64,000 nucleotides of DNA, from NCBI GenBank assembly GCA_037179335.1, contig JAKZHN010000001.1, positions 1 to 64,000 of the forward strand, read 5' to 3'. The notes beneath the pieces are model-generated. The model saw nothing but the letters and a program-made list of their open reading frames with translations. It did not search any database and was not told the DNA's origin. A program made the translations under genes and the position numbers. This document shows, in pieces, positions 10,365-23,469 of this stretch. The DNA is from Cyclaneusma minus (taxonomy: Eukaryota; Ascomycota; Leotiomycetes; Marthamycetales; Marthamycetaceae). How positions within the stretch are numbered: the first letter of the stretch is position 1; each line of letters begins with the position of its first letter.

Positions 10365-10703
10365 TCATCCAGACGTGGTTTCTCCACAGTCGCCCCCTTT
10401 ACCGATATATTCCATTTTCGTGTCGAAGTTCCCGTGGAAACCAGGGGTGGAATAGGTCACCGTCCCGATGCCGGGGGAAAAGGAGGCCGCGAAGCCGTCG
10501 AGGCAGTCGAGATCGGTGGAGTCTTGTGATGCGTCTTCGAAATGGCCGGTGTAGGTGCAGATGAGGCTGCCCATGTCTACGAGCTGGACGGAGCAGTAGT
10601 CGTCGTAGTAGGCGGCGAAATAGACGCAGGCAAGGGTGTTGGAGGCGAGGAGTATGAGGAGGGAGAAGTGGGGGCAGCTGAGAGTCGCATAGTGAAATTT
10701 GAG
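10365..10703 (-). pseudogene. Possible degraded small secreted cysteine-containing protein
   Basis: On the minus strand a frame remains open from about 10794 down to the TGA at 10365-10367. From about 10703 it reads like a signal peptide followed by a mature protein: KFHYATLSCPHFSLLILLAS, NTLACVYFAAYYDDYCSV, then GSLICTYTGHF, STDLDCLDGFAASF, and an end at KGGDCGETTSG. There is a hydrophobic N-terminal core and about six Cys in roughly 110 residues. However, no in-frame ATG precedes the hydrophobic segment; the nearest ATG there (about 10690) is in another frame, and the in-frame ATG at 10574 would leave only 69 aa without the signal. Either an upstream exon supplies the start (a possible acceptor CCTCCAG lies near 10770) or the gene is broken. 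Function unknown. Confidence 0.4.
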
Positions 10704-11261
10704 CGAGGCTTGGAGGAGTTTGAAAGAGGTTTTGAGGAATTGGACAGAGAGTTGATCGAAGAGGTTGGCTGGAGGCTCGCGTCGAGATTAATTAAAGTGC
10801 TTTTCTTCTTGAAGAGGGTACTGTGGAGGACAGTTCGGTGCCTAGATTGAAATCCACTCCGGAATAGGGCAATGACCTGCACCTTTATAGCTGTATCTTC
10901 AGTAAACGTGATGAGTCTCACTTTGGACACGCTCCGTTATTCTGGGACTCGGACAAACATGTGCTCAGTTTGCAATGTTCATGTGGTCAGTCTGCAAAGT
11001 TTCCCTCCGCTGCAGCTCCCCGCTTATCTTCTCGAGTTCTTGGGTGCAACATTGCTCATACACGTTCTGTTATCCCTTTGATGGATGTTTGTCCTGGGAC
11101 CTGGAAAGGCTTCGAGTCAGAAGACGTAAGCGACTTCCATGCCTCATCTTCTATGCGGTGGGCTTGTGTAAGAGACACGACATTGCACTACGTCCAGGCA
11201 CAAGATTGAAGCTGTGAAACGTGTCTGACTGCCTTTTGAATAGCATAAGGGTGTCAACATA
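10704..11261. other. Intergenic region, nothing recognised
   Basis: About 560 bases including a possible 5' region of the preceding minus-strand gene. No confident coding frame or repeat was found. Confidence 0.35.
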
Positions 11262-11263
11262 TA

Positions 11264-12316
11264 CAGTTAGGTGAAAAAAGTCTGGAACTCCCCCTCCGCC
11301 CCCTCAGGCGAAACTTGCTTGGAAATATTCCCAGTAATTATAGCAATCCACAATGATTTGAAATATCTCCAATAATTGAGAGTATTCCGAATAATCACAA
11401 ATATTTCAAACGTTTCTGAATGGTAACATTTTTAAGACATACTGTAACGGGGATATGGGTGTTTGATCTCGACCTTTCCAGGTGCGTTTGCTGTAACCCA
11501 ACAATTCGTTCACTCCCGGCAGAGTATTTTTGTTGCGACCGCTTTAGCTAAAGCCACCGTAGAATAGCTGAGCTTAGCTTAGTTAGTAGAAGAAAGGAGG
11601 GGATAGCTTTAATACTATGGAGCTTACCTTCCTTACTCATTTAGAATACAATGCTTATGCTGGATATATCCTCCTCTTGGCGTGTGAGCCACTTACCCTG
11701 GTGATCCCAACAATTTTCTCGCTCCTTTTTTTTTCTTTTTTTGGCGCAGCCCCTCTGGCCAAGGAGATTGCGATCAAGTCGATCGTTATGCCTTGTTTCC
11801 CGTAGTCGGCTACAGGGGGGCGAAAGTCTGCACCTCGAGGTGAGGGAGCCGTGAGGATGACTCAAAGGGCCTTCAGGGGGCACGGTCTGGGAGGACCTCG
11901 TCACATGACCGTTGCTCCGATCCTTTCGAAGTTTTGTTGCACATCGACTGAGAGAGGTTGAAAAAGTGTCATTTGAGATCGTTGTTTCAAGAGATCAACA
12001 TGGCACGGGTTGATAGCGCTGGAAATTCCAAGCAAGTTGATGTATAACTCGCCTGGGCTTGAATGCCGTGGGCTTGTGTATAACGGTTATTGAAAGACTG
12101 CTTTATTTAGTTCTTATAGTATGGTAAAAGCGCCAAGTGGCCAAGCGACAAGAAAAAAAAACGTCCTGCGCGACAGGATGCTGCTGAGTTGACAGAAGAC
12201 CGTCTCCTCGATAGGAGTATCGGGTTCACCCTCCCTTCCGGAAATCAGGATATTTAGAATCACTGGGGACATTCCTATCAAAATATTGAACGAGAGTTCA
12301 TTTTTTCACCTAATTG
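11264..12316. mobile_element. TA-flanked inverted-repeat element (Tc1/mariner-pogo-like, non-autonomous)
   Basis: The segment starts CAGTTAGGTGAAAAAA and ends with its near-exact complement TTTTTTCACCTAATTG. It is flanked on both sides by TA (11262-11263 and 12317-12318), the target duplication made by Tc1/mariner and pogo/Fot-type DNA transposons. The terminal inverted repeats are about 18-20 bases. The 1053-bp interior has no transposase frame, so the copy is non-autonomous or a deletion derivative. The interior contains a GC-balanced stretch beginning TGTAACGGGGATATGG (about 11442), which could be a nested solo LTR, but I could not find its other end. It shows little sign of RIP. Confidence 0.7.
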
Positions 12317-12318
12317 TA

Positions 12319-12800
12319 CCAGACACGTCCTGTATTGCAATACTCAGAATTTTGTTGCACATCAAGAATTGATTCTCGTGATGTGTGACAAAAGTCGAGC
12401 CCCTTGCCTCCAGAAGCTGAATGAAATGTTCACAACGTAAAACCACCATGTCTGAACAATGACTTCGAACTGCCTGGACTGTATCCTGGTATTGTTCAAA
12501 CATCTTTAATCTTCTGTTCATCGACATGTTTTTGAAATCGATAACAACAAGGGAACAAAGCGAAAACTATTGAAGGACAAGTACCGTACAAGACCAATCT
12601 CAGTACTATAAGTTCTGAGAAATCTCCATCCTTATTTCGCTCTGCACCTGTCCACAGGCCTTTGCTAAAGACCCAGCTTCTTCAGTCAAGACCTAGATTC
12701 TTCTACCCTCTTACCACTCTTTGCCCAACCAACCATTCAGAAGTACACCCTCGCAACCATTGCTCCTGAACCCATTGCACCTGACAGCAACACCGCAAAC
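12319..12800. promoter_or_regulatory. 5' region of the following gene
   Basis: About 480 bases. The last 150 are pyrimidine-rich with CTTACCACTCTTTGCCC and CAACCATTCAG-like phrases, as expected for a fungal promoter and leader. No specific element is assigned. Confidence 0.35.
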
Positions 12801-13778
12801 ATGGCGCCAACCATCTACGAGCAGCTATCCCCTGAGCTTCAAGTCCTGGTCTGGCAGCAAGCGGCAACCGTCGATGACAACCGAGTCGTCTTTGCGAATA
12901 ACTTGGCACCGTGGGTCCGCGGACGCCGTCGCCCAGAGCCTCCAGCTGCTTTCCCGGGATTCATGCAAGTCGACAGCTGGTCACAATCACTGACTCTGCC
13001 CCCTCAAGCAAGCTCGGATTGGCAAGTCATTGAATACCGTAACTATGCTGCATCCGCTGACCACCTCCAGCCCTACCGATTCGCTCTGAACCTGAGGAAC
13101 GACATCATTGTAGCTCACGTGCTCCCAGACCGTCCGGCGTCGTCTTTTCTGTTTTGGGATCTAGAGCTGAGGTATGGCGATGGCAATACCTGGCGTCCCG
13201 AAGCCTTCTCGGATGACACAAACTTCCCGGACTTGTATATTCGCGATATACAACGCCTCGCAATCCCAAGCAACGGAGTCCATACGGGCCCTTGGTGGTA
13301 CGAGCAAGAGATGTTCAACCGGATGAGCAGTCTCCGTGAACTAATCATCATTGAGTCTGAACATCCCCGGATATCATATGATGTTACCGATTTAGGCCAT
13401 TATGATCTCTTACCCGAGGACCGCAATCTGGACTTCAATGGCCAATATCCCGAGATCGAAGCCACAAGACGCGAACAAACTTCTCTGGAGGCCTTCCAGT
13501 CTTTCCCCCGAGACTTGGAAGATTCCTTCTGGGGGTATGTTTCAGCAGGCGATCGAGCTATCAACAATGACAATCCACTTCCCGACGAGTACGATGGTCG
13601 AATCCGCTGGCAGAGTGAGCATTCAAGCCGACAAATCACCCTGCGTCTGATGAGGTTCATTGCCGAGAGAACCCATCTCGAGCAATGCACCTGGATAGAC
13701 GCCAGCGGCCAGACTGTCCCTGCGATCGTCGAGATGACTGTTCGCATAGCTGCTCCCTTGGCTCCTGTCGACGACTAA
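12801..13778 (+). CDS. 2EXR / F-box-like domain protein, 325 aa
   Basis: An intronless frame from an ATG in good context (CAAACATGGCG) to TAA. The N terminus, IYEQLSPELQVLVWQQA (residues 4-20), matches the LPPELRxxIW-type core of the fungal 2EXR/F-box-like family, followed by VDDNRVVFANN. The middle contains DLYIRDIQRLAIPS, WWYEQEMFNRMSSLRELIII and a Cys/Trp-containing C-terminal part. These proteins are greatly expanded in plant-associated ascomycetes. The molecular role is unknown; an adaptor function by analogy with F-box proteins is only inference. No signal peptide or transmembrane segment is present. Codon use is balanced, with no sign of RIP. Confidence 0.7.
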   Translation: MAPTIYEQLSPELQVLVWQQAATVDDNRVVFANNLAPWVRGRRRPEPPAAFPGFMQVDSWSQSLTLPPQASSDWQVIEYRNYAASADHLQPYRFALNLRNDIIVAHVLPDRPASSFLFWDLELRYGDGNTWRPEAFSDDTNFPDLYIRDIQRLAIPSNGVHTGPWWYEQEMFNRMSSLRELIIIESEHPRISYDVTDLGHYDLLPEDRNLDFNGQYPEIEATRREQTSLEAFQSFPRDLEDSFWGYVSAGDRAINNDNPLPDEYDGRIRWQSEHSSRQITLRLMRFIAERTHLEQCTWIDASGQTVPAIVEMTVRIAAPLAPVDD

Positions 13779-13821
13779 AGGCTGTCCCGCTGTCAAGCCC
13801 CGACCCACCCGGGGACAATAT

Positions 13822-13910
13822 TCGACTGACTCTACGACGTCGACACCAGATTCTAAAAAATGCTTGGAATGACAACAGTCGACTGACTCTACGATGTCGA
13901 CACTAGATTT
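13822..13910. repeat. Short direct duplication downstream of the 2EXR gene
   Basis: CGACTGACTCTACGACGTCGACACCAGATT-like sequence occurs twice, about 48 bases apart (starting about 13824 and 13872), with three or four differences. Each copy contains a GTCGAC palindrome. It may be a short tandem duplication in the 3' untranslated region. Confidence 0.65.
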
Positions 13911-13951
13911 GTAGAAACACATGTACTATTATTGATATCACTGGCGTTTTG

Positions 13952-14042
13952 AGGCAAGGCGTTCAAGGTAAGGCGCTTAAGGCAAGGCGCTTAAGGCAAG
14001 GCATTCAAGGTAAGGCATTCAAGGTAAGGCTTTCACGGTAAG
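13952..14042. repeat. 14-bp minisatellite
   Basis: Six full units and part of a seventh of a 14-base motif, consensus AGGYAAGGCRYTYA (for example AGGCAAGGCGTTCA, AGGTAAGGCATTCA). Units differ mainly at C/T and G/A positions. Confidence 0.85.
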
Positions 14043-15143
14043 TCTTTAGAACTCTCTGCTGGACGGAAATGACATCAACTTGCTCAGGCAAATCTTCATA
14101 TTCCAATTGATTTCCTGTGAATTCATAGTAACTTCTATACCAACAGTTTCCAGGAATTCTATTTTATGGAGTAGTGAGTCACATGCAAGAAGGAGAGAAG
14201 AGAAGGGGATTTCTTGACTTTCTGTATTGCCTGGGGCACAGCTAAGCAGGGCTGGAGCTAGCCTCAAATCCCCAGGCTCCTGCGCCACTTGAAGCTATTC
14301 AGAGCCATCACGGGGACTCAACGCAAGATCCTGGGGCTGAATTGAGGCTAGCTCACCGCTGCTGCAGGGCCGTACGCTATGTGACTAACTACAAATGGTG
14401 CAAGAGAGGAGGGAGGGTGATTTAAATTGACTGACGAAGCAATCGTGGTTGGTGAGGAAGGAAACTCGCAGCGGTGTAAAGAGGTTCTCTTTTTTATCAC
14501 CGCTGAGAGACCCACACACCAGCTTGGCAGCTTACCCACGTGACTATAGCCAGCCTCACCTCCATAAAACCCATCATTTACCAACGTGAAATGTTGATTA
14601 TCTGAGCACCCTGTATATATCTCTGAGCCCCTGGACCACGTTAGCTCTAAAAACCCCCAACATTCCACCGTAATCCGCAGCCTTTGCTCACTATTTGTAA
14701 TCTCAGTTCCGCTTGCTGTTTCGTGAACTACCTAAGCGACAACCACGTGAGATGGGCTTGCAGACGGAAAGGCCTAGGGACAGCTTCCTTATAAACACAC
14801 CTAGTTAGACCTCGTTTCCACGAGTAGACTTCTATCCGAGTTGCGAATACAATTGCGAGGTGAACCATAACCAGAGTACTTAGTAGTTCTCAAATTTTAC
14901 CTAGCGTTATAACTTCTAACAGACTCTGTCCGAGTGAAGAGCTTATTTTCGTGAATACAGCGTGGCACATCTCTTGGAATTAGATTTGTGTGTACCTAGA
15001 CCGTTAGTGTGAATATCTTGCAGTCGTTTATATCCTTCTACTGTGATTTAAACTATCGGTCAAAGATTTCGTGATTAGACTTTGTTCCAGCTTCAATCTC
15101 CGTTTCTCGTTTTCCAGGAAAGATATAAAAAGGGAATGGCTAA
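14043..15143. other. Gene-poor stretch beside the AT-rich island
   Basis: About 1.1 kb of balanced composition with no recognised gene. It contains an inverted repeat (14255-14354) and ends in GCTAA (15139-15143), the left target-site duplication of the large element that follows. A 106-codon minus-strand frame (14348-14668) has no recognisable features. Confidence 0.5.
14255..14354. repeat. Inverted repeat / hairpin
   Basis: The arm GAGCTAGCCTCAA (14255-14267) is matched by its complement TTGAGGCTAGCTC (14342-14354). Partial pairing of the adjoining CCCCAGG / CCTGGGG words extends the stem. The hairpin of about 100 bases could be a small mobile-element remnant. Confidence 0.6.
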
Positions 15144-15346
15144 TATCGAACCTACAAGGTTCGGGGTTTTACACGCGTAGCAGGGTATTCATAATATTGT
15201 ATTCGTTCAAGGAGGGAAGGGGAGAGGCGCGCTGCTAGACTTTAAGGGTTTGAAAACGCTTTTCCAACCGCGCTAGCTAGCGCCAAAATTAAGCGCTAAC
15301 TAGTATATAATATTTATGTGCTTTAACCATTCCAGCTATTTCAATA
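15144..15346. repeat. Left LTR of element A
   Basis: The outer (left) half keeps GC-rich sequence (CGAACCTACAAGGTTCGGGG, GGAGAGGCGCGCTGC) while the inner half is more AT-rich (TTTAACCATTCCAGCTATTT). It pairs with 48294-48496. Confidence 0.9.
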
Positions 15347-16758
15347 TTGGATTTTTTTTATAATATTTACCCACTAGAATCTATAGCTAGCTAACTAATC
15401 TATTTTTCAATTTTCAATTTTTTTTTTCTACAATTTACTTATTTTTGCATTTTGACTTTAAAGGTATTTAAATTAATAAACTCCTTAAAGGCATTATTGC
15501 AATTAATTTTGGTTATGGCATTAATTGAATTATTATAATTATTAATTTAATATACATTTTGAATATTTTTAATCTTATAGGTTTTTTTTAAAATATGGTA
15601 TATTTATTATTAATCTCTTTTTTATTATTATTCATAATTTAATTAAATAATTATACAGGCTAAATAAATTTGTATAAATTATTATTGGGGCCGGAGAAAA
15701 TTTAAATTGCTTTAGAATTTTAAATAAAATAGTATTTATAGCTATGGCTATATTTATAATTTATACAGCTGCTAGAATCTTATTTGCTAGCATATTTTTA
15801 ATTACTTTTTTAAATTTGGTTAAATTTCAATGGACTAGATTTCCAATAATTTGGAAAATACAGCTTTGCCTATTTATTTTTTTATTTGCAATAATAATAA
15901 AATAGCCAATTTAAAAGCTTTTATTCGCAAAGGCGAAAATTTTAATTTTGGGTAGATCCAGCTTAATATATAACAGGCTATATTCCAAATTTTTCAAGCA
16001 TTATTTAAAAATTTTATTTAATGCTAAAATATTTTTTTAATAGATTTGTTTTGCTTTTAAATTGCTATAAACAATTTATAATTGGATTTTATAATAAAAG
16101 CGTTGAAATTTATAAATTTAATATTCTTTTTTTGCTTTTTTAAATAAAAATAAATCAAGCCATTTTTATTTAAGCTTAAAATACAGCTATTAAATAAAAG
16201 GGAATAATTTACAATTAGTTTTTTTTAAAACTTGATATTAAAACCAGCTTTATAAAATTTAGATTTTTTGAATTCAGCTTATGCAATATTATATAGCTAA
16301 AAAATATTATTAATTTGCATTTTAATAATTGCAATCTTTTTTGACTTTGCTAAAAAAACAGATGTAAATTATAAATAAACATTTTTAAAAATAATTAAAT
16401 AAAATAATGCTTAATCTAAATTATTTATGAATATAGGCCAGCTTTTGCAAATCCGTAAAATAATTTAAAAATTTAAATCAAAATTCTTAAAAGATATTTG
16501 TTTTTGAATTTTTTAAATAGATTGCAATAGACTATTTATTTTAATTTATTTTTCAATTAAAAATACACTTAAATAATATTTCGAATCCAAAATTCAGCTA
16601 TTATTTTATATTTTTTTATTTTATTTGGTTCAAAAAATAGCGCAATATAGATAATTAATTTCTGGCTGCAGTATTAAATAATTGGGGCCTGGGTAAAAAA
16701 AACTTCTTTTTAGCGTTTTTATAGCTATAAATAACTATTTTTAATTTTTTATATAAAG

Positions 16759-16962
16759 TATTAAAAACCAACGCAGGTTAGTCTCTTTAAATATATTAAA
16801 TAACTAGGAGGAGAAGAAAGCTATTCTATAATACCAGGTATATAAATGGCTCCCTCGCTTATATATATATGCCAGGAATATAAATAGGTTTTATATCTAA
16901 AGCTTTATAAAGCTCCGGGCCCGCAGCATTTTAATGCAAACCAATACGGAGGCATTTTAATA
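16759..16962. repeat. Left LTR of element B
   Basis: It pairs with 35782-35981. The outer end keeps ACCAACGCAGGTTAGTC where the right copy reads ATTAATGCGGATTAATC, a run of transitions as expected from RIP. Confidence 0.85.
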
Positions 16963-19270
16963 TTCCCTTTAAGCCTAATAGCTATTTAATTAAGCTTCCC
17001 CAAATTCAAATTCTTTTTAATATAAAATTTTATATTAAATTCGAATTTTATCTTGGCATAGAATTTTATATTAATTTAAAATCTTATTTTACTTATATAA
17101 AAATAAAATAAAATAATAAAATCATTTAAGCGTTTTCTTTTATACTTAATACCCACGTTATTTTCTTTTGTTTCTTTAAATCGGATTTAATTTGCTAGAT
17201 TTAAAAAGCTTTTAAAATTAAATACAGCTTTGGAAAAGCAGGAGAAGATAAAGGCTTAATAAAACCATTTGCTATTATATTTTATATTTAAATATAAATA
17301 ATTTATTATTTCCAATTGTTTTTAAGCTTTTAAATAAAATGATATATTATATTAATATGCTTAAACTTTTTATAAAATTGGAAATTTTTTATAAAAGCAA
17401 TAGTGCCTTGGTTATTTTCTTTTATATTTATAAAATATAGATTTTTTTATTAGCTTTTTAAATCCTATATTTTTTAATATTTAAATTATTTACTAATTTT
17501 GCTTAATATTGGCTGCAGCTACTATATATTTAGCTTTGCAAATAAATATTGCAAAGCTTTTTTATTTTTGGCTAAGTTATAAAATAAAATTATTAAGCAA
17601 TATAGCTATAAATTTTCTAATGTGTTTTTGGTTAAATAATAGCTTATAAACTACATTATTATAAATTTATAAATTTTTTAATTTATTTAAGCTATATTTA
17701 ATTTTCTAGCTAATTGTAAGTTTTAAATAATAAAGCAATTATATTATATTCATATTATATCGCTTATAAAGATTTATTATAAATTATGCTAATTTTCCAA
17801 TTGTAAAATAAATATTCAACTGGGTAAAAATTATAGTATATGTTATTTTATTTAATTTCCTTTAAAAAAGGCTAATTTTTATCCATTTTTTATTATTTTA
17901 AACCAATTTAATTGCTTTGCTTTTGCTGGCTATGATTTTTTTTTTTTCTTTTTGCGAAAATCCGAATTTGGTATAAGACTTATTAATATATTGCTTTTGG
18001 TTGATTTATAAAACTTTAGCTGGTTTATTTTTAATAATTTATATATTTAGAATTTTTTTAATTTCCCCCAAGTCTTTAGCTATAAAATAATAAAAGAAAC
18101 TAATAAAAAATTGTTTAGCCTTTTGGTAATTTTAGCGGCTATAATAATATTTTTAATATAAATTAAAAACGTTATGCCTATAATTTTATAAATAAATAAG
18201 CAAAGATTATTTTAGCTTTATTTAAATTCAAGCTTAATTATTTTAGCTTTTAAAATAGAATTTTAATTTCTAGCAATTTGCTTTAATTTATATAGAGTTT
18301 TATTTAGCTGAAAACCGTTTCCTGGCTTAATTATAATATCGTTTAAAAAAGCCAAATATATTAATTTTTTTAAATCGGCTTTAATAAATATATATCCAAT
18401 ATTAAAATAATTGCATTTAAAATTTTGCTAAATTATAATTGCTAAAGTAATACGTACAATATCCATTTAAATAAATAAAAATATTATGGATTTAAAAATA
18501 TCCCTTGGCGACTAAATAAACCTTGTATTTATTAATATTGCTATTTGGATTTATTTTAATAATAAATATTTATTTAATAGAAATTAAATTAAAAGCAGCA
18601 CTTATAGCGATTTTAAACTATATATTATTAGCTATTAGCGTTATAATTTCCTTTATAATAGCGTTTTTTATTGGTTTTTATATAAAGGATTAAAATTAGC
18701 CTTCTTATAGCTATTTAAAATAAAAATACCGCAAATTTTAATTGCCAAAAAAATAAATTTGTATAAATTATTGTTTTTTTATTCGCAGCTATAGCAATAA
18801 TAAAAGCTTTAAAAAGCGGTTTTAACGGGTTATTTTAGCTTTAATTATATTGCGTTTTAAATATTTTTAGCTATTAATTTTGGATATTTCCTGCACGCTA
18901 AATAAAATAAAAACCGCAATATAAGCGCTATTAATATTTATATTATTTAAATTATAAATATAGCTTGAAATATCCTTAATAATAATATTAAAATCTGTTA
19001 ATTTTAAACCCGATAATATTTTTAAAATTGGAAAATTCGCAGAGATTAAAATCTATATAAAAATTAGCCTATTTAATAATTTAATAAATATATTATACTA
19101 AAGCGTTTTCAATATACTATATTAAATCATTTCCAGTATATTCTATTATAGCGTTTTAAAAATACTGTAATTAATATTAATTAAATTCTTAATAATTGGC
19201 TTTTTTAAATTATTAAATTTAGGGTAAACAATTATTTTATTTCATTTTTTATAAAAAGCAAGGGAATTGG

Positions 19271-19459
19271 TATCACGGCGCGGGGCAGGGATCAAGGCAA
19301 GGGTTAAAATAAACTGATATTATAAGCTGAAAAGGGAAACTCTTTAGCCGGATAGAATTATAAAGGTTTTTTTAAAAATTTATAATATTAAAAACTGCCG
19401 GGGATTATATACCAAATATATATATATTTAAAGTATTAAGGCAAATTAATATTATAATA
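19271..19459. repeat. Left LTR of element C
   Basis: The outer half is GC-rich (CACGGCGCGGGGCAGGG) and the inner end is fully converted (ATTAATATTATAATA where the right LTR keeps ATTAATACCGTGACA). Confidence 0.9.
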
Positions 19460-22400
19460 ATATTTTCAATTTAAATCGCTATTTATTTTAAATAGCATTA
19501 AAAATTATTTTTTATTTTTAAATATTTTTTAATTTTTAATTATAAAATATTTATATTTATATTTATAAAACATATATATACATTTTTTTTATTATAGCTT
19601 TAAATACTAATAATTGTTTTTTTTTAAGAAAAAAGCTTATATTATAATTGCAATAGCTGGTTATATTATATTATTTGGCTATATTATACTATTTAATTAT
19701 ATTATACTATTTAGCTATATTACAAATATAAATGGCTATATTATATTTTTGGCATTTTATAAAATCTATTTAATTAAAAAATCCGGTAAACCGGGCTTAT
19801 TTTAATACTATTAATGCCAATTTTATAAATATTTCTTATATTTATATAAATTTGTTTTTAATTATTAATTTAATTTATAATTTTTCCATTTAATTTAATA
19901 TATAAATTCCCAATTTAATTTTGAATTCTAATTATAAATATTTAAAACGCTATTAGATTTCTGTTTTTTATTTTTTTGTTTTTTTTTTAATATCCGGCTT
20001 TTGATATTTTTGCTTTTTATTTTTTATTTTTTATTTTTTATTTTGGCCAAATAAGCCCTTTAATTTTGGCTTTAGCTTTAAAACAATATATAAAATATTG
20101 GAAAAAGTTTTATGCTTTTTAGAAATTTTAAACTATATACCTTTTAATAAATTTTATTTATTGGCTAAAGTCCGGCCTATTTTTATTTTATTTTTATTTT
20201 TAATATTAATATATATTAATTAGCCTTTTTTAAATACTCAAGCTTTTAAATAATATTAATTTGCATTTTTTTTATATTTATTGTTAAATTACTAGGCTAA
20301 AACTTTTGATTGAATATAAATTCTTTTTATATAGATTACTACTATATTTGCTTTATAAAAGCCTTGCTTTTAAATAGCTAATATATTTAAAAAGTAAGGC
20401 TAAAAAAATTCTATATTTATTTAAAAATAATATTTATAATTTATAAAAAATAATATTATTTTTACAATTTTAAAAATTTAATTATTTAAAGCAAATTCTA
20501 TCAAAAGCAATTAATTTACACAATTATTTTATGCAAATACTATAAAGCTTCGGAAATATTATTTTAAATAGGCATTTAGGTTTTTTATTTAATTATTAAT
20601 TTTAAAATAGAATAGTAATAATGGCTTTAAATTAAAAAATAAATTATATAAATAAATATTTCCAAAATTAAAAAATAAATTGGATTTCTGTATTTAAAAT
20701 AATATTATTCAAAATATTATAAATATAATAAATATTTTGAAAAAAGGCTTTTGCCAGTATTTCAGCTTTTAGGCCTTATATAAAAATAAAATATTTTATT
20801 TTAATTAGCCTATAAACCATTATTATTATATATTAATATATTTAGCTATGCCTTTTATATTTAAGCAAAAGAATAATATAATTTATAAATATATTTAATC
20901 AAATTCTAAATAATATTAATAAAAATTATAAATATCCTGGGGATAATAATTTAAATGCTTTAATTTTATTCTAAAATTAATATTTTTTAATATATTCTAT
21001 TATGTTTTTTAATAGTTTTGGCTATTAATAAATATTAATTAATATTAGCTAAGACTTTAAGTTTTTTAAAATACTTGGCTGGAATTATTAAGTTAAATAT
21101 ATCAAAATATAGTTATATTTGGTTTATGTTTTCTAAGCCTGTAAATATGATTCTTTTTTTTAAAATAAAAAAATTAAATGTTTATTTTTTGAGAATTAAA
21201 TATAATTTCTTTAGCCAGGCCTTGAAATTTTTATTTTTTAAAATTGCCAATATAAATATTGCAATATTCAATATTTTATAGGCTTATTTAATAATTTCCT
21301 TAATAGGTTTTTCCAAATTCATTTTAAAGTCTAGAATTAGCATTAAGGCAAGGTAAACTTCTTCCGTTATTAAATTATATAAGGCTTTAAATAAAAAATT
21401 TAATTCCAATAGCAATATTCTTAATCTATATTATAGCCTTTTATTTCTAATATATTAAAATTGGTTTTTTAAAAGCCTATTTAAGATATTTAATTTAATT
21501 GCTTAAAATTCTGGCCTATAAACAATTTTAAAATTAAAGCTAAAACAAATTGGACCAGTAAATTTATTTTTAATTTAGCTATTTTATTATTATAAAATAT
21601 TTTAAATTATTATAATTAATTTAAATTTTAATTACCTTTAATAATTTTTAATCTATATTTTCTATTTTTCCAAATATTTAATTATAGCTAAAGATTCCTT
21701 ATTATAAATTTTATAATTGCATTTAATAACATTATGGAGTTTAAAAAAATAACCTATAAACTGCAAAATGCCATTATTTTTATATTAAAAAAATACTTCT
21801 TTTAAAATATAATTTAAAGTATATATTTTCAAAATTATATATTTGCCATAATTAAAAAAAGTCGGGGCAAAAGCAAATGCCTGCTTAAATTTATTAAAGG
21901 CATTTTGCTAAGCTTCTTTTTTATATTTATTTTACTTTTTTTTAATTAAATTATTTAATAGCTTAGGTATTTGAAAAAAAATCTAAAAAAAACTTTTAAT
22001 GGAAATTGGCAAATTCTATAAATTTCTAAAGGTTTTTAATGTAAATAAATAAATTTTAAATTAAAATAGCAAAAGTCTTATTATATTAAATTTATTTTTA
22101 TACCATTTAATATAATATAAAGGGTTAAATATTTAATGCAAATAATTTTAAATTTATATTTAAAAATATTAATTTAAAAATATACATTTTTAAAGCAGCA
22201 ATTTTGTTTTTAAATATATTCCCTATATTTTTTTTATATTATTTAAAAAATCAACATATTATTTAAATAAATTATAATTAATATAATCTTGAAAATAAAC
22301 TAAAATATTATAAAATCTAAATAGCATAATTACTAATTTAAAAAGATTAAAGCAAATAATAAATGCTATTTTCCATTTACTCTTTTTTCGTATTTTTAAT

Positions 22401-23469
22401 TTATTAAATATAAATAGGATTAAATTTAATATAAATTTTGGCTTTATATATAATATTTAGAGGTTGTTTAATTAAAGGTAAAAAATAGCAATTTTTAATA
22501 ATAATATTATTTAGGCCTTTATAATTTTGATATATTTTAATTTCTTTTTTTAATTTGGCCGCTAATATTAACAGCGCTATAACTTTAATTTTAATTTTTT
22601 GAAATGAATTTATAAAAAAGCTATTTATTAAACTATTTTCTAATATATTCCAATTTTCCTAATAAAAAGGGCCGGTTTTTATAATAAAGTAATTTTAAAA
22701 TTTTAAAATTATTTAAAAAAAGATTATTGGCTTCTTTTTTAAAAAAAAGCATTTAATATATTTTAAAGCTATTTAAAAACCGTATTTTAGTTTTTTTTAT
22801 TGCTCATACTAAATTTTCCTTTTATAAATTTAGCAATATTCTTCCCAATTACTTTGCTTAATTTATTTGTATTTTAAAAGCTATAAATATTTTAATTAAA
22901 ATAATAAAAGTCTAACAAATTTTTATATATTAATAAAAATAAAAAGCGTAATTTATTTAAATGCTTTTGGCCGGTAAAGGTATTTTTTTATATAAAATCT
23001 AGCAATTTTAAAAATATTGTTTTATATATAATTCCTTTTTTAATTTTAAAATATTATTTAGTTTTTTTTAAATGATTTCATATATTAAACTGTTTTCTAA
23101 TAGACAAATATAATAAAATTAATTATAGTATTTATTTTAATATTATTTATATTTAGCCTACAATAATGAATATTTGATATTAGCTAAAGAGCATAAATAA
23201 ATATATTTAATAATGGAAATAATGCCTTTTTTATTTTTTTTAATAATAATATAAATTTTATTTACTATTTTTTTTAGCAGGGTAAAAAAAAAACTGCTAT
23301 ATATTATATAGGCTTTTATTATGGTTTTTTTTAATAACATAAAAATCTTGTTTTAAAATAAAATTTTAATTAATTTAAAAGAAAATATACTAATTTTTTA
23401 TTATTATCTTTTATCATTAATAAGGTATAAAAAAGGGAAAATTTAATAAACAATAAAATATAAAAAGTA

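Noticed and set aside
11442..11945. Solo LTR inside the TA-flanked element
   Set aside because: The start TGTAACGG is LTR-like but no convincing CA end or target duplication was found.
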